45,616 nt of DNA from Microbacterium halotolerans (GCF_003569805.1 NZ_KZ984053.1:296647-342262); one strand, 5' to 3'. Shown: positions 1 through 8,545, numbered from the stretch's first letter. Numbers and translations: made by a program. The notes: generated by a model not told the origin, from the sequence alone.

Positions 1-8
1 CAGTAGCG

Positions 9-37
9 TTGCCGGTGTGTGTCGGCGCACGTAGCGT
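9..37 (+). promoter_or_regulatory. Probable sigma-70-type promoter of metY
   Basis: TTGCCG at 9-14 and TAGCGT at 32-37 are separated by exactly 17 bases, which fits a housekeeping actinobacterial promoter. Transcription would begin near 44 and leave a leader of about 60 bases before the metY start codon. The leader shows no clear riboswitch fold. Confidence 0.5.
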
Positions 38-105
38 CGAAGCACCACCTGCCGGAGGACGAGAACCGCTGGCGCCCGCCCGTTCGACGAAGGAGCCAAC
101 AGACC

Positions 106-1404
106 ATGAACTGGAAGTTCGAGACGCAGCAGATCCACGCCGGCGCTCAGCCCGACCCCACGACCGGGGCGCGCGCGACGCCGCTGTACCAGACGACGTC
201 CTACGTGTTCCGGGATGCGAACCACGCGGAGAGCCTGTTCTCCCTGGCGGAGACGGGCAACATCTACACCCGCATCATGAACCCGACCCAGCAGGTCGCC
301 GAGGAGCGCATCGCCGCGCTCGAGGGCGGTTCCGGTGCGCTCCTGGTCGCCAGCGGCCAGGCGGCCGAGACCTTCGCCGTGCTCAACATCGCACAGGTGG
401 GCGACCACATCGTCTCGTCGAGCTCCATCTACGGCGGCACCTACAACCTGTTCAAGTTCACGCTCGCCAAGCTCGGCATCGAGGTGACCTTCGTCGAGAA
501 CCAGGACGACCTCGACGAGTGGCGCGCCGCCATCCGGCCCAACACCAAGCTGCTCTTCGGCGAGACCATCGGCAACCCGCGCATCAACGTGCTCGACATC
601 GAGGCCGTCGCCGACATCGCGCACGAGGCGGGCCTGCCCCTCATCGTCGACAACACCATCGGAACGCCGTACCTCATCCAGCCGCTGCAGCACGGCGCCG
701 ACATCGTCGTGCACTCCGCGACGAAGTTCCTCTCGGGCCACGGCACCGTGATCGCCGGTGCGATCGTCGACGGCGGCAGCTTCGAGTGGTCGAAGCACGC
801 CGACCGCTTCCCCGGCCTGACCGAGCCGGACGAGTCGTACAACGGCGTCAGCTACACCGGTGTGCTCGGCGACGCCGTCGCCTACATCACGAAGGCCCGC
901 GTGCAGCTGCTGCGCGACCTGGGTGCCGCCGTCGCGCCGAACAACGCGTGGCAGCTCATCCAGGGCCTCGAGACGCTGTCGCTGCGCGTGGAGCGCCACG
1001 TCGAGAACGCGAAGGCGATCGCGAGCTGGCTCGAAGCGCGCGATGACGTCGCGACGGTGTACTACGGCAGCCTGCCGTCGTCGCCGTGGCACGCCAACGC
1101 CGAGAAGTACGCTCCGAAGGGTTCGGGCGCCGTGCTGTCGTTCGAATTGGCCGGCGGCGTAGACGCCGGTCGCGCGTTCGTCGACTCGCTGCAGCTGTTC
1201 AGCCACCTCGCCAACATCGGCGACGTGCGCTCGCTGGTGATCCACCCCGCATCGACGACGCACTCGCAGCTCACACCGGAGGAGCGCCTCACCGCAGGCG
1301 TCACGCCGGGCCTGGTGCGGCTCTCCGTCGGTCTGGAGCACATCGACGACCTCACCGCCGACCTCGAGCAGGCGTTCGCCGCCGCCGAGGCCGCACGGCC
1401 CTGA
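106..1404 (+). CDS. metY: O-acetylhomoserine sulfhydrylase (MetY)
   Basis: This 432-residue cytoplasmic PLP enzyme belongs to the Cys/Met metabolism (gamma-family) transsulfuration group. It should convert O-acetylhomoserine plus sulfide to homocysteine and acetate, the step after MetX (7305-8510). The Schiff-base lysine is about residue 207 in the motif SATKFLSGHG. The N-terminal FETQQIHAGAQPD and the PLYQTTSY motif are typical of MetY, and the length matches the family. An in-frame extension to position 19 exists, but AAGGAG at 90-95, ten bases before the ATG at 106, fixes the start. metX normally lies next to metY in related actinobacteria; here about 5.9 kb separates them. A clear terminator follows at 1413-1451. 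Confidence 0.93.
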   Translation: MNWKFETQQIHAGAQPDPTTGARATPLYQTTSYVFRDANHAESLFSLAETGNIYTRIMNPTQQVAEERIAALEGGSGALLVASGQAAETFAVLNIAQVGDHIVSSSSIYGGTYNLFKFTLAKLGIEVTFVENQDDLDEWRAAIRPNTKLLFGETIGNPRINVLDIEAVADIAHEAGLPLIVDNTIGTPYLIQPLQHGADIVVHSATKFLSGHGTVIAGAIVDGGSFEWSKHADRFPGLTEPDESYNGVSYTGVLGDAVAYITKARVQLLRDLGAAVAPNNAWQLIQGLETLSLRVERHVENAKAIASWLEARDDVATVYYGSLPSSPWHANAEKYAPKGSGAVLSFELAGGVDAGRAFVDSLQLFSHLANIGDVRSLVIHPASTTHSQLTPEERLTAGVTPGLVRLSVGLEHIDDLTADLEQAFAAAEAARP

Positions 1405-1412
1405 CCCGCACC

Positions 1413-1451
1413 AAGAGGTCGCCGTCCGGATGATCCGGGCGGCGACCTCTT
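1413..1451. terminator. Bidirectional hairpin terminator between metY and the RpiR gene
   Basis: AAGAGGTCGCCGTCCGG at 1413-1429 pairs with the complementary arm ending at 1451 across a short loop. It lies between the convergent ends of metY (1404) and the RpiR gene (1470), so it can serve both strands. Confidence 0.8.
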
Positions 1452-1469
1452 CATCGTCGCGCAGCCGGG

Positions 1470-2333
1470 CTATTCGCGGATGGCGGCACCGAGCTCGGCG
1501 AGCACAGCGGCGCGCGCGTCGCGGCCGCGGTCGCCGCGGCGCGTAGTCACGGCGTCGACGAGCGCCTCCGTGACGAGCATCAGCGCCGCCCTGCTGGTGT
1601 GCAGCAGCTCGTCGCGGAACGAGTCGTTCACGGGCGGCACGATCAGTGCGGCGTCGGCCACCTCGGTGATCGGCGAGCTCGCGAACGAGGTCATCGCGAG
1701 AACGCTGGCCCCGCTCCCGGCCGCGGCGCGCGCGACGGCGATGGTCTCCTCGTTCGCGCCCGATCCCGACACCACCAGGCACACGGACCCCTCGCCGAGC
1801 TGACGCGCCGCGATTCGCTGTGCCAGCGGGTCGAACAGCAGCTCGGCCGGTCGACCGGCCGAGCTCAGGCGCAGCACGAGATCGAGGGCGAGCGGCGACG
1901 ACAGCCCGTTCGCGACCACGAGCACGCGACCGGCCGAGTCGAGGGCGCGCACGAACGTCTCGAGTGATTCCTCGGTCAGGCCGGCGATCGTGTGGCCGAT
2001 GCGGCTCGCGAAGCGGTCGAACGAGGCGCGAAGCGACCCGAGCAGCGTGCCGTCTGCCGTGAGTTCGCCGGACGAGGCGCTCAGCGCGAGCTCTCCCGCG
2101 ACGGCGACCCGCAGCTGCGGGAAACCGTCGTAGCCGAGCGTCTGTGCCGCGCGGATCACTGTCGCTCGGCCCACCCCGACCGCCTCGGCGACCTCCTGCG
2201 CCGTGCGCTCGACCGTGCCGGCGAGATCTTCTGCGACGGCGGCGGCGACGCGTCGCTCTCCCGAGTGCATCGACGGAGCCAGCGCGACGATCCTCGCGGT
2301 CGGCGGTGCGTCAGCGGATCCTTCCCAAGCCAC
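1470..2333 (-). CDS. MurR/RpiR-family transcriptional regulator (HTH + SIS)
   Basis: This 287-residue protein has an N-terminal RpiR-type helix-turn-helix (about residues 14-90, with SGERRVAAAVAEDL and VGVGRATVIRAAQTLGYDGF) and a C-terminal SIS sugar-phosphate-binding domain (about 115-265, with VVSGSGANEETI). Family members usually sense a phosphorylated sugar or related phosphate ester. I chose the GTG at 2333, preceded by GGAAGG, because the HTH must begin before the first in-frame ATG (2270). This start overlaps the 3' end of the upstream permease gene by 23 bases, so the regulator is probably the last gene of the phn-like operon and translationally coupled. It is the best candidate to act on the repeats at 6505-6557. 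Its ligand is unknown. Confidence 0.85.
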   Translation of the reverse strand: MAWEGSADAPPTARIVALAPSMHSGERRVAAAVAEDLAGTVERTAQEVAEAVGVGRATVIRAAQTLGYDGFPQLRVAVAGELALSASSGELTADGTLLGSLRASFDRFASRIGHTIAGLTEESLETFVRALDSAGRVLVVANGLSSPLALDLVLRLSSAGRPAELLFDPLAQRIAARQLGEGSVCLVVSGSGANEETIAVARAAAGSGASVLAMTSFASSPITEVADAALIVPPVNDSFRDELLHTSRAALMLVTEALVDAVTTRRGDRGRDARAAVLAELGAAIRE

Positions 2334-3147
2334 GTGTGCCAGGTCCTTCCATGATGCGGCGGCGCAGAGCCCCCGAGACGGCGTCGATGAGCATCGTGGC
2401 CGCGATGACGACGATGAGCAGCATTCCGACGGTGGACCACTCACGATAGTTCGTGTAGTTGGACAGCATGCTTCCGATGCCGCCGGCGCCGACGAGCCCC
2501 AGCACCGCCGAGGTGCGGATGTTGATCTCGAAGCGGTACAGCGCGAACGACATCAGCGACGGCAGCGCGGCCGGCCAGAGCGCCCAGCGCAGCACGGCGA
2601 CGCGACCGCCGCCCGCGGCGCGCACGGCCTCCGTCGCACCCTCGGACAGCGACTCGATCGTCTCGTACACCCATTTCCCCTGTGTGCCGATGCCCGCGAT
2701 GCCCAGCGCGAGCGCGCCCGTGAACGGCGTCAGCCCGGTGATGGTGAGCAGCACCAGTGCGATGATGACCTCGGGAACCGCACGGATCACGGCGAACGCG
2801 CCGCGCAGGATCGTGCGCAGCCACGCGGGGCCCACACCGCGAGCGGCCAGCATGCCGAGCGGGATAGAGACCACGACGCACAGCAGCGCGCCGAGCCACG
2901 CCATCGAGATCGAGCGCCACATCTCGAACAGGGCGCGGGTGAGGCTGCTCCAGTCGGGCGCGGCGAACATCAGCGCGCCGTACTCGGCGGATGCCGCTGG
3001 CAGGCCGAGCAGCTTGCTCCAGTCGATGCCCATCGTCGCCGTCGCGACGATGATGATCGCGCCGACGGAGACGGCCCAGATCGTCTGCACCGCACGCGAC
3101 GGCGGCTTCGGCAGCGCCGCGGTGCGCCCGGATGTCACACCGGTCAT
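2311..3147 (-). CDS. PhnE-type ABC transporter permease (second copy)
   Basis: This 278-residue inner-membrane permease has about six hydrophobic segments. It carries the EAA-type cytoplasmic loop seen in phosphonate/phosphate-ester permeases (TEAVRAAGGGRVAVLRWALWP) followed by FEINIRTSAVLGLVGAGGIG, which is diagnostic of PhnE. It pairs with the other permease (3144-3950) to form the channel fed by the binding protein at 4782-5777 and powered by the ATPase at 3947-4774. Its ATG overlaps the stop codon of the first permease in a 4-base ATGA arrangement, so translation is coupled. Two tandem permeases are common in Gram-positive versions of this transporter. The transported substrate cannot be read from the sequence. 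Confidence 0.88.
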   Translation of the reverse strand: MTGVTSGRTAALPKPPSRAVQTIWAVSVGAIIIVATATMGIDWSKLLGLPAASAEYGALMFAAPDWSSLTRALFEMWRSISMAWLGALLCVVVSIPLGMLAARGVGPAWLRTILRGAFAVIRAVPEVIIALVLLTITGLTPFTGALALGIAGIGTQGKWVYETIESLSEGATEAVRAAGGGRVAVLRWALWPAALPSLMSFALYRFEINIRTSAVLGLVGAGGIGSMLSNYTNYREWSTVGMLLIVVIAATMLIDAVSGALRRRIMEGPGTRGLGRIR

Positions 3148-3950
3148 GCGATCCTCCTCCGCAGCAGGTTCGAACAGACCTCGATGATGAGCACGACGAC
3201 GAGGATCTCCAGGATGATGATGGACACGTCGTCATAGGCGTAGAAGCCGAAGCGCTCGTCGAGCAGACGGCCGATTCCACCCGCGCCGACGATGCCGAGG
3301 ATCGCCGAGATGCGCACGTTCAGCTCGAGCACATACAGCCACTGGTTCGCGAACAGCGGCAGGTTCTGCGGCAGTGCCAGCGTGCGGTTGAGCCGACCCT
3401 GCGTCGACCCCGCGGCGCGCCCCGCCTCCAGATAGGGATGCTCGGACGAGTCGATCGCCTCCGAGACCAGCTTGACGATGATGCCGATGTCGAACAGGAA
3501 CAGCGTGATAAGGCCAGGCAGCGCCCCCACGCCGACGAGGGCGACCAGGATCGTCGCGTACACGAGGTCGGGAACGGACCGGATGACGTTGACGACCGTG
3601 CGCACGATGCCGCGCGTGACTGCATCGGGGTTCGTCGGCCGCGCCGCCCACAATGTCAGCGGCACGGAGACGAGAGCAGCGGAGGCGGCACCGACGAGCG
3701 CCATCTGCAGCGTCTCGAGCATGGGCTGCAGCGTGCGCGGGAAGAACGCCCAGTCAGGCTGGAGAAGCTGGAGCAGCTTGTCCGCACCGTTGCGCCAGTT
3801 GCGAGCGATCGCCGCGAAGTCGAGCTCCACCCCGCCGATCGCCGGCAGGCAGGTGAGCACCGTGAACACGACGAAGACGACGGCCCAGACCAGCCGCTTC
3901 GGCCAGGTCCGCGGCCGCGGCGGAACCGTGGACGCGGCGGTCGTCGTCAC
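3144..3950 (-). CDS. phnE: PhnE-type ABC transporter permease (first copy)
   Basis: This 268-residue membrane permease is paralogous to the next gene. It has an N-terminal hydrophobic segment ([20 protein letters not shown]), a core permease domain, and the signature [20 protein letters not shown] near the C-terminus. A longer in-frame reading upstream to 4391 runs through the ATPase gene and has no permease character. The GTG at 3950 overlaps the phnC stop as GTGA and is the natural start. Together with PhnC, PhnD and the second PhnE it forms a complete phosphonate/phosphite/phosphate-ester class importer. Confidence 0.88.
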   Translation of the reverse strand: MTTTAASTVPPRPRTWPKRLVWAVVFVVFTVLTCLPAIGGVELDFAAIARNWRNGADKLLQLLQPDWAFFPRTLQPMLETLQMALVGAASAALVSVPLTLWAARPTNPDAVTRGIVRTVVNVIRSVPDLVYATILVALVGVGALPGLITLFLFDIGIIVKLVSEAIDSSEHPYLEAGRAAGSTQGRLNRTLALPQNLPLFANQWLYVLELNVRISAILGIVGAGGIGRLLDERFGFYAYDDVSIIILEILVVVLIIEVCSNLLRRRIA

Positions 3951-4774
3951 GATTCGGCTCCCAGCCTGTCCTGCGGCTGGATCCGGCGCCCGTAGATCTG
4001 CTCGAAGTCGGCATCGGTCGCGTTCGCGGCCGATCCGTCGTACACCAGTTCGCCGGCGCGCAGGCCGATCATGCGCGTGGTGTAGTCGCGGGCGAGGTCC
4101 ATCAGGTGCAGGTTCACCAGCACCGTGAGCCCGCGCTCGACGCCGATCCGCTCCAGCTCCGCCATCACGGCGTGCGCCGTCGGCGGGTCCAGGCTCGCGA
4201 CGGGCTCGTCGGCGAGCATCACGCGAGGCTTCTGCGACAGTGCGCGCGCGATCGCGACGCGCTGCTTCTGCCCACCCGAGAGCGATCCCGCCCTCGTCCA
4301 GACCTTGTCGAGCATGCCGACGGCCTCGAGAGAGCGCAGTGCGATCTCGCGGTCCTCGGCCGACGCGATGCCGAACAGCGAACGCAGCCACGACGAGCTC
4401 GCGAAGCGACCGACGAGGGTGTTGCGGTACACGTCGACGCGCTCGGCGAGGTTGAAGCCCTGGAAGATCATGCCGACGTGCCCGCGCAGTTCGCGCAGGC
4501 GACGACCCGACAGGCCGGAGACGGTGTGCGGACCGACCTCGACGGTGCCGCTCGTGACGGGGACGAGCCCGTTGATCGTGCGGATCAGGGTCGATTTTCC
4601 CGACCCTGACAACCCGACCACCGAGACCATCTCACCCGGCGAGATCGTGAGCGAGACGTTCCTCAGCGCCGTCGTGCCGTTGGGATAGGTGACGGATGCT
4701 CCGTCGAGGCGGATCGGCCACGAGGCGGAGGCCGGTGCGACACCGGCCTCCGCCCGTTCTGCGGGAGTGCTCAT
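3947..4774 (-). CDS. phnC: PhnC-type ABC transporter ATP-binding protein
   Basis: This 275-residue cytoplasmic ATPase energises the adjacent importer. Walker A is GLSGSGKS at residues 54-61, the ABC signature LSGGQ is at about 165-169, and Walker B MLADEP is near 186-191, followed by the D-loop. The region [20 protein letters not shown] is typical of PhnC. The ATG at 4774 lies 7 bases after the phnD stop with a weak CAGG ribosome site, and the gene ends in a GTGA overlap with the permease gene. Residues 1-20 are a poorly conserved Ala-rich tail. Confidence 0.92.
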   Translation of the reverse strand: MSTPAERAEAGVAPASASWPIRLDGASVTYPNGTTALRNVSLTISPGEMVSVVGLSGSGKSTLIRTINGLVPVTSGTVEVGPHTVSGLSGRRLRELRGHVGMIFQGFNLAERVDVYRNTLVGRFASSSWLRSLFGIASAEDREIALRSLEAVGMLDKVWTRAGSLSGGQKQRVAIARALSQKPRVMLADEPVASLDPPTAHAVMAELERIGVERGLTVLVNLHLMDLARDYTTRMIGLRAGELVYDGSAANATDADFEQIYGRRIQPQDRLGAES

Positions 4775-4781
4775 ACCTGGG

Positions 4782-5777
4782 TCAGTTCGCGAACTGCTCG
4801 AGGATCTCGCCGTAGCGGGTGATCTCGTCCTCTGCCGTGTCCGCGCTCCAGTCCGACAGGCCGACCAGGTCGAACATGACAGTCGCCGCCTCGTCCGACG
4901 AGTCCGCGTACTCGTCGAGCAGCGTCGTCAGCTCTGCGGTCAGATCCTCGGGGAGCGCACTCGATGCCGCGACGCCGCCGTTCGGAATCATGTCGCTGTA
5001 GGCGAAGGCCACGGCCTTGTCCGCGATGTCGGGCATCTCCTCGGCGACGGTGGTGCGGGCGTCCCAGTAGGCGAAGCCGACTTCGGCGTCGCCGTTCGCG
5101 ACGGCGAGCACGGCGTTGTTGTTCCCCTCCACGGGGATCTGCTCGATGTCGGCGTCGGTGTCGATGCCGAGTTCGCGCATCGCGACGACGGGGTACTGGT
5201 ACCCGGCAGGGCTCGTCGCCGCCTGCAGCGCCACCGCTGCGCCTTCGGCGTTGGCCAGTGCGTCGACGCCCATCGGGCCCTGCCCCGTCGCCGACGCTCC
5301 CGCCTCCTCGAGGCCGTTGCAGTACGACAGCTCGATGCCGCTGGCGTCATAGGTCGCGGTGACGGGTTCGTCCTCGCAGTACGTGTCGGGGTCGTTCGTG
5401 TAGGCGACGGCTGCGTACGACGTCGCGCCGAAGCGCACATCGCGCAGGATCAGCTCAGCGTCGTACTGCTGCGTGGCGTTGTAGAGCGAGCCCGCGTCGG
5501 TGATGATGACCTGCGCCTGGTCGGCGCCGAGGGCCTCGACCGTTGCGGCGTAGTTGTTGGCGACGACGCCCTCGACCTCGATGTCGAGGTTGTCGGAGAG
5601 ATAGCTGGTGAGCGGGTCGAGCGCCTGGGCGAGGTCCTCGCCCTCGACGGATGGCACGAGCGAGATCGTGATGGACTCCGGCCATTCGCCGGCCGCGGGC
5701 TCGTCAGCGCTCGCACATCCTGCGAGTCCGATGGCGAGGGCCGCGACGGCACCCGACGCGATGAGGGTCTTGCGCAT
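4782..5777 (-). CDS. phnD: PhnD-type phosphate/phosphite/phosphonate-binding lipoprotein
   Basis: This 331-residue extracytoplasmic solute-binding protein has a lipoprotein signal peptide ending in the lipobox LAGC (Cys at about residue 21). The mature part begins near [29 protein letters not shown], the hallmark opening of PhnD-family proteins, and continues with [20 protein letters not shown]. The ATG at 5777 with AAAGGTG upstream is the right start, because an extension to 5852 would bury the signal peptide. It captures the substrate for the PhnC/PhnE/PhnE importer. Members of this family bind phosphonates, phosphite or phosphate esters. None of the window's other genes encodes C-P lyase, phosphonatase or phosphite dehydrogenase, so the ligand is open. 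Confidence 0.9.
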   Translation of the reverse strand: MRKTLIASGAVAALAIGLAGCASADEPAAGEWPESITISLVPSVEGEDLAQALDPLTSYLSDNLDIEVEGVVANNYAATVEALGADQAQVIITDAGSLYNATQQYDAELILRDVRFGATSYAAVAYTNDPDTYCEDEPVTATYDASGIELSYCNGLEEAGASATGQGPMGVDALANAEGAAVALQAATSPAGYQYPVVAMRELGIDTDADIEQIPVEGNNNAVLAVANGDAEVGFAYWDARTTVAEEMPDIADKAVAFAYSDMIPNGGVAASSALPEDLTAELTTLLDEYADSSDEAATVMFDLVGLSDWSADTAEDEITRYGEILEQFAN

Positions 5778-5794
5778 GGGAGATGTCACCTTTC

Positions 5795-6490
5795 TCAGGA
5801 GCGAACCGTGTCGGGCGACACGGGGGTCGACGCGTCGGCGCTGCGGGCCCACGCGATGATCTGGGGGGCGAGCTCTGCGAGCGTCGCGGCGCGCATCGTT
5901 GCGGATGCACCTGATGCGGCAGCCGTCGCGCCCACGAGCGCCGTGTCGGCGCCAAGCGCGGCGGCGGGGGCGAGGTCGTTCTCGACCATGTCGCCGATCG
6001 ACAGCACGGGGCCGTGCGCGATGAACTCCTCGATGACGGGAACGAGGCCGTCCGGCTTGCCGAGGTCGTAGCGCAGCTCGTCGAACCGCTCGCGCACGCC
6101 CCAGGCCTCGAGCACGCGCTCCACACCGAGCTCCGGGGCGTTGGTCGCGAGGACCACCCTCGTCGAGTCGGGGAGCTGCGCGAGCAGCGCGGGAAGGCCG
6201 GGAGCGACGTCGACCTGAGCACGGTCCGTGCCGAGCACCGCACGGCTCGATGCGTAGGCCGCCTGCACCTCAGCGGCGTCGACGCCTGCATCCGCCGCGG
6301 AACGGGCGACGACGTCGTAGCCGTCGCGGTAGCCGCGCTCCTCACCGCGCTCGAACGCCTCGAGCGTCGCCTGAACCCTGTCGAGGAAGCCCTCTCCCGC
6401 GTGCCTCGCGATCTCTTCCGCATAGGCGATGACGGGGCCGGTTCCGACCGCGACGGTGCCGTCGAAGTCGAAGACGAGAGTCGATGTCAC
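5795..6490 (-). CDS. HAD-superfamily phosphatase, first gene of the phn-like operon
   Basis: This 231-residue cytoplasmic hydrolase has all four HAD motifs: VFDFDGT with the nucleophile Asp8 and Asp10, LATNAP (motif II), the Lys of DLGKPDG (motif III) and SIGDMVENDL (motif IV). The insert between motifs I and II is helical, as in phosphoglycolate-phosphatase/phosphonatase-like members, but I see no specific phosphonatase signature. The GTG at 6490 follows AAAGGG by a usual spacing. It leads an operon continuing 17 bases downstream into phnD. The context suggests it dephosphorylates the imported compound or a derived sugar phosphate; that role is inferred. It could instead be a housekeeping HAD enzyme carried by chance. 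Confidence 0.82.
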   Translation of the reverse strand: MTSTLVFDFDGTVAVGTGPVIAYAEEIARHAGEGFLDRVQATLEAFERGEERGYRDGYDVVARSAADAGVDAAEVQAAYASSRAVLGTDRAQVDVAPGLPALLAQLPDSTRVVLATNAPELGVERVLEAWGVRERFDELRYDLGKPDGLVPVIEEFIAHGPVLSIGDMVENDLAPAAALGADTALVGATAAASGASATMRAATLAELAPQIIAWARSADASTPVSPDTVRS

Positions 6491-6504
6491 AGGGGTTCCC
6501 TTTC

Positions 6505-6557
6505 TTTATGAACGCTTCGTCCACGATATGCGCCATTCATGAACGCTTTGGTCACGA
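6505..6557. promoter_or_regulatory. Direct-repeat operator candidate upstream of the phn-like operon
   Basis: Two 22-bp copies, at 6505-6526 and 6536-6557, match at 18 of 22 positions and share the core ATGAACGCTT with CACGA at the end. They repeat at a 31-bp interval, close to three helical turns, and lie just before the first gene of the operon (start 6490). A CATATC hexamer on the minus strand at 6525-6530 could be the -10. The arrangement suits binding by the RpiR-type regulator encoded at the end of the operon, though that link is inferred. Confidence 0.45.
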
Positions 6558-6625
6558 AGAGATGAACATCGTGTGGACGGCGGGGATACCGATGGCGCGC
6601 AGAGATGAGGGCGCGGGGCCCGCGC

Positions 6626-7210
6626 TCAGTGCGGGGCGACCGCGTTCCAGCGCAGCCGCGGCGGCTCCGCGCGGACACCGGCCGCGAACGCTGCGGCGTC
6701 CGCAACGGGGAACACCGTCACCAGGGAGCCGTCGACGGCGTATGCCAGGACGCCCGGTGCGGTCACGACGGCGCGCGTCGGAACGCCGTCGACGGACTGG
6801 TCGATGACGTCGACCTGCTCCGGAGGGCTCGTCACGAGCGGCAGCGCCGCCGCCGTCACCCGCTCCAACGGGGTCGCGGCAGCGTCGTCCCGCAGCAGGA
6901 AGGCGTCCTCCGCCATCCCCAGGCGCGCGGCGAGAACTCCGTCGGTCCAGCGATCGCGCTTGTACCCGTAGGGGGTGACGACCTCCGAGAAGAAGTAGCC
7001 GTATACGTGCACCAGGCCCGCATTGCCGACGGGGAACTCCGCGTCGATCCGCGCCTCGGCGTGCAGCAGGTCGAACAGCTCCCTGTCGATGACCGCGGCG
7101 GCGACGTTCTCGTCGACGACCGTCGAGCGACCCCACGCGGACAGCCGCCCATCTGCGGCGTCGCGGCGGATGCCGCGCAGGGCGATGCCGAGGAGGGATC
7201 CGATCGCCAT
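6626..7210 (-). CDS. Conserved-looking protein of unknown function
   Basis: I do not recognise this 194-residue protein. It has no signal peptide or membrane segment, so it is probably cytoplasmic. The middle contains an aromatic-rich stretch (HVYGYFFSEVVTPYGYKRDR, residues about 68-87) and a hydrophobic C-terminal half with alternating beta-like segments (VDGSLVTVFPVADAAAFAAG). Codon use, with strong third-position GC, matches that of its neighbours and supports it as a real gene. The ATG at 7210 lies six bases from a TAGCAT hexamer, suggesting a leaderless message. It faces metX across 94 bases and reads toward the phn-like operon, with 135 bases between its stop and the HAD start codon. 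Confidence 0.7.
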   Translation of the reverse strand: MAIGSLLGIALRGIRRDAADGRLSAWGRSTVVDENVAAAVIDRELFDLLHAEARIDAEFPVGNAGLVHVYGYFFSEVVTPYGYKRDRWTDGVLAARLGMAEDAFLLRDDAAATPLERVTAAALPLVTSPPEQVDVIDQSVDGVPTRAVVTAPGVLAYAVDGSLVTVFPVADAAAFAAGVRAEPPRLRWNAVAPH

Positions 7211-7216
7211 GCGTCC

Positions 7217-7222
7217 ATGCTA
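7217..7222 (-). promoter_or_regulatory. -10 element, leaderless start of the unknown gene at 6626-7210
   Basis: TAGCAT on the minus strand is followed by six bases and then the ATG at 7210. Transcription would begin at or beside the start codon. Confidence 0.4.
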
Positions 7223-7291
7223 TTCCCGCTTCGCGGGAAGATCCGGATGCCCCATGCCCGTAACACCCGCGCACACCGGCGGCAAACACGG

Positions 7292-7297
7292 CAGAAT
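7292..7297 (+). promoter_or_regulatory. -10 element, possible leaderless start of metX
   Basis: CAGAAT lies seven bases before the ATG at 7305, and no Shine-Dalgarno sequence is visible. A second in-frame ATG at 7296 overlaps this hexamer and is therefore less likely to be the start. Confidence 0.35.
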
Positions 7298-7304
7298 GGG
7301 CGCG

Positions 7305-8510
7305 ATGGACTGGCAGATCTCCGAAGACACCGTGCCGAGCGAGCTCGTCACGGAGCAGGACGCGCGGTCGATGGTGGGCCGCCCGCCCGCGACCGGCGCG
7401 TGGCGCGACGGCGATCCGGCAGGAGATCGCCAGTTCGCATCGTTCGGGGAGCTCTGGCTCGAGGGCGGAGAGTCGCTGCCCGGATTCCGGATCGCCTACG
7501 AGACGTGGGGCGAGCCGAACGAACGCGCCGACAATGCGGTCCTCATCCTGCATGCACTCACGGGCGACGGCCACGTGGCGGGCGACGCGGGTCCGGGGCA
7601 CCCGACCGCGGGGTGGTGGAACGACATCGTCGGGGCCGGCAAGGCGATCGACACCGACACGTGGTTCGTCATCGCCCCGTACATGCTCGGCGGCTGCCAG
7701 GGCTCGACGGGGCCGGCGAGCGTGCATCCGGACGGCGATCCGTGGGCCTCCCGCTTCCCCTACGTGACGGTGCGCGACCAGGTCGACGCGCAGCAGCGGC
7801 TGGCCGATCATCTGGGCGTCGAGGCGTGGGCCGCTGTGATCGGCGGGTCGATGGGAGGCATGCAGGCGCTCGAGTGGGGCGCGAGCCTGCCGGAGCGCGT
7901 CGAGCGGCTCGCGGTGATCTCCGCTCCCCCGTTGAACACAGCAGACCAGATCGCGCTCGACTCGGTGCAGCTGCAGGCCATCGAGATGGACCCGCGCTTC
8001 CGCGGCGGCGAGTACTACGACGCCCCCGACGGCGAGGGCCCGCACCGGGGGCTCGCGCTAGCACGGCGCATGGCGCTGCTGAACTACCGCAGCCCGACGG
8101 AGCTCAACCAGCGGTTCCAGCGTTCGTGGCAGTCGAGCGTGAGCCCGCTCGGCCACGGCGGGCGATTCGCCGTGGAGAGCTACCTCGACTTCCACGGCAA
8201 CAAGTTCACCCGCCGCTTCGATGCGAACAGCTACGTACGGCTCGTGCAGGCGATGGACTCGCACGACGTCGGCCGCGACCGCGGCGGCGTCGAGAGCGCC
8301 CTGGCGCAGGTGACGGCCAGGACTCTCGTGCTCGGCGTCGACAGCGACCGGCTCTTCCCGATCAGCGGGCAGCACCGCATCGCCCGCGGCATCCGGAACA
8401 CGCTCGACGGCGACGAAGCCGTCGTGCTCACGAGCGATTTCGGCCACGACGGCTTCCTGATCGAGACGACGAACATCGCCCATCACCTGCGCAGGCTGCT
8501 GGAGGCGTAG
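7305..8510 (+). CDS. metX: Homoserine O-acetyltransferase (MetX)
   Basis: This 401-residue cytoplasmic alpha/beta-hydrolase-fold enzyme transfers acetyl from acetyl-CoA to homoserine, making the substrate of MetY (106-1404). The catalytic triad is visible: Ser182 in the nucleophile elbow VIGGSMGGMQALEW, Asp348 in GVDSDRLFP and His381 in FGHDGF. ILHALTGDGHVAGD and GGCQGSTGPAS are classic MetX/HOA motifs. The reading frame is open back to 7023, but homology-like sequence begins only after the ATG at 7305. There is no ribosome-binding site and a -10-like hexamer sits just upstream, so the message may be leaderless. A succinyl-specific MetX cannot be excluded, but acetyl is usual in actinobacteria. 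Confidence 0.93.
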   Translation: MDWQISEDTVPSELVTEQDARSMVGRPPATGAWRDGDPAGDRQFASFGELWLEGGESLPGFRIAYETWGEPNERADNAVLILHALTGDGHVAGDAGPGHPTAGWWNDIVGAGKAIDTDTWFVIAPYMLGGCQGSTGPASVHPDGDPWASRFPYVTVRDQVDAQQRLADHLGVEAWAAVIGGSMGGMQALEWGASLPERVERLAVISAPPLNTADQIALDSVQLQAIEMDPRFRGGEYYDAPDGEGPHRGLALARRMALLNYRSPTELNQRFQRSWQSSVSPLGHGGRFAVESYLDFHGNKFTRRFDANSYVRLVQAMDSHDVGRDRGGVESALAQVTARTLVLGVDSDRLFPISGQHRIARGIRNTLDGDEAVVLTSDFGHDGFLIETTNIAHHLRRLLEA

Positions 8511-8545
8511 AGACGCACCCTGGTGCGGATGTCGGTGGCTGCTGG

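Noticed and set aside
44..105. SAM-type riboswitch before metY
   Set aside because: The leader is only about 60 bases and I could not draw the conserved helices of SAM-I, SAM-II or SAM-IV RNAs.
4689..6071. 460-codon plus-strand frame over phnD and the HAD gene
   Set aside because: It has no motifs and opposes PhnD and HAD proteins that have clear signatures.
5795..6490. Calling the HAD protein a phosphonoacetaldehyde hydrolase (phosphonatase)
   Set aside because: It has the general HAD motifs, but I could not identify the cap-domain lysine signature, and no transaminase partner is present.
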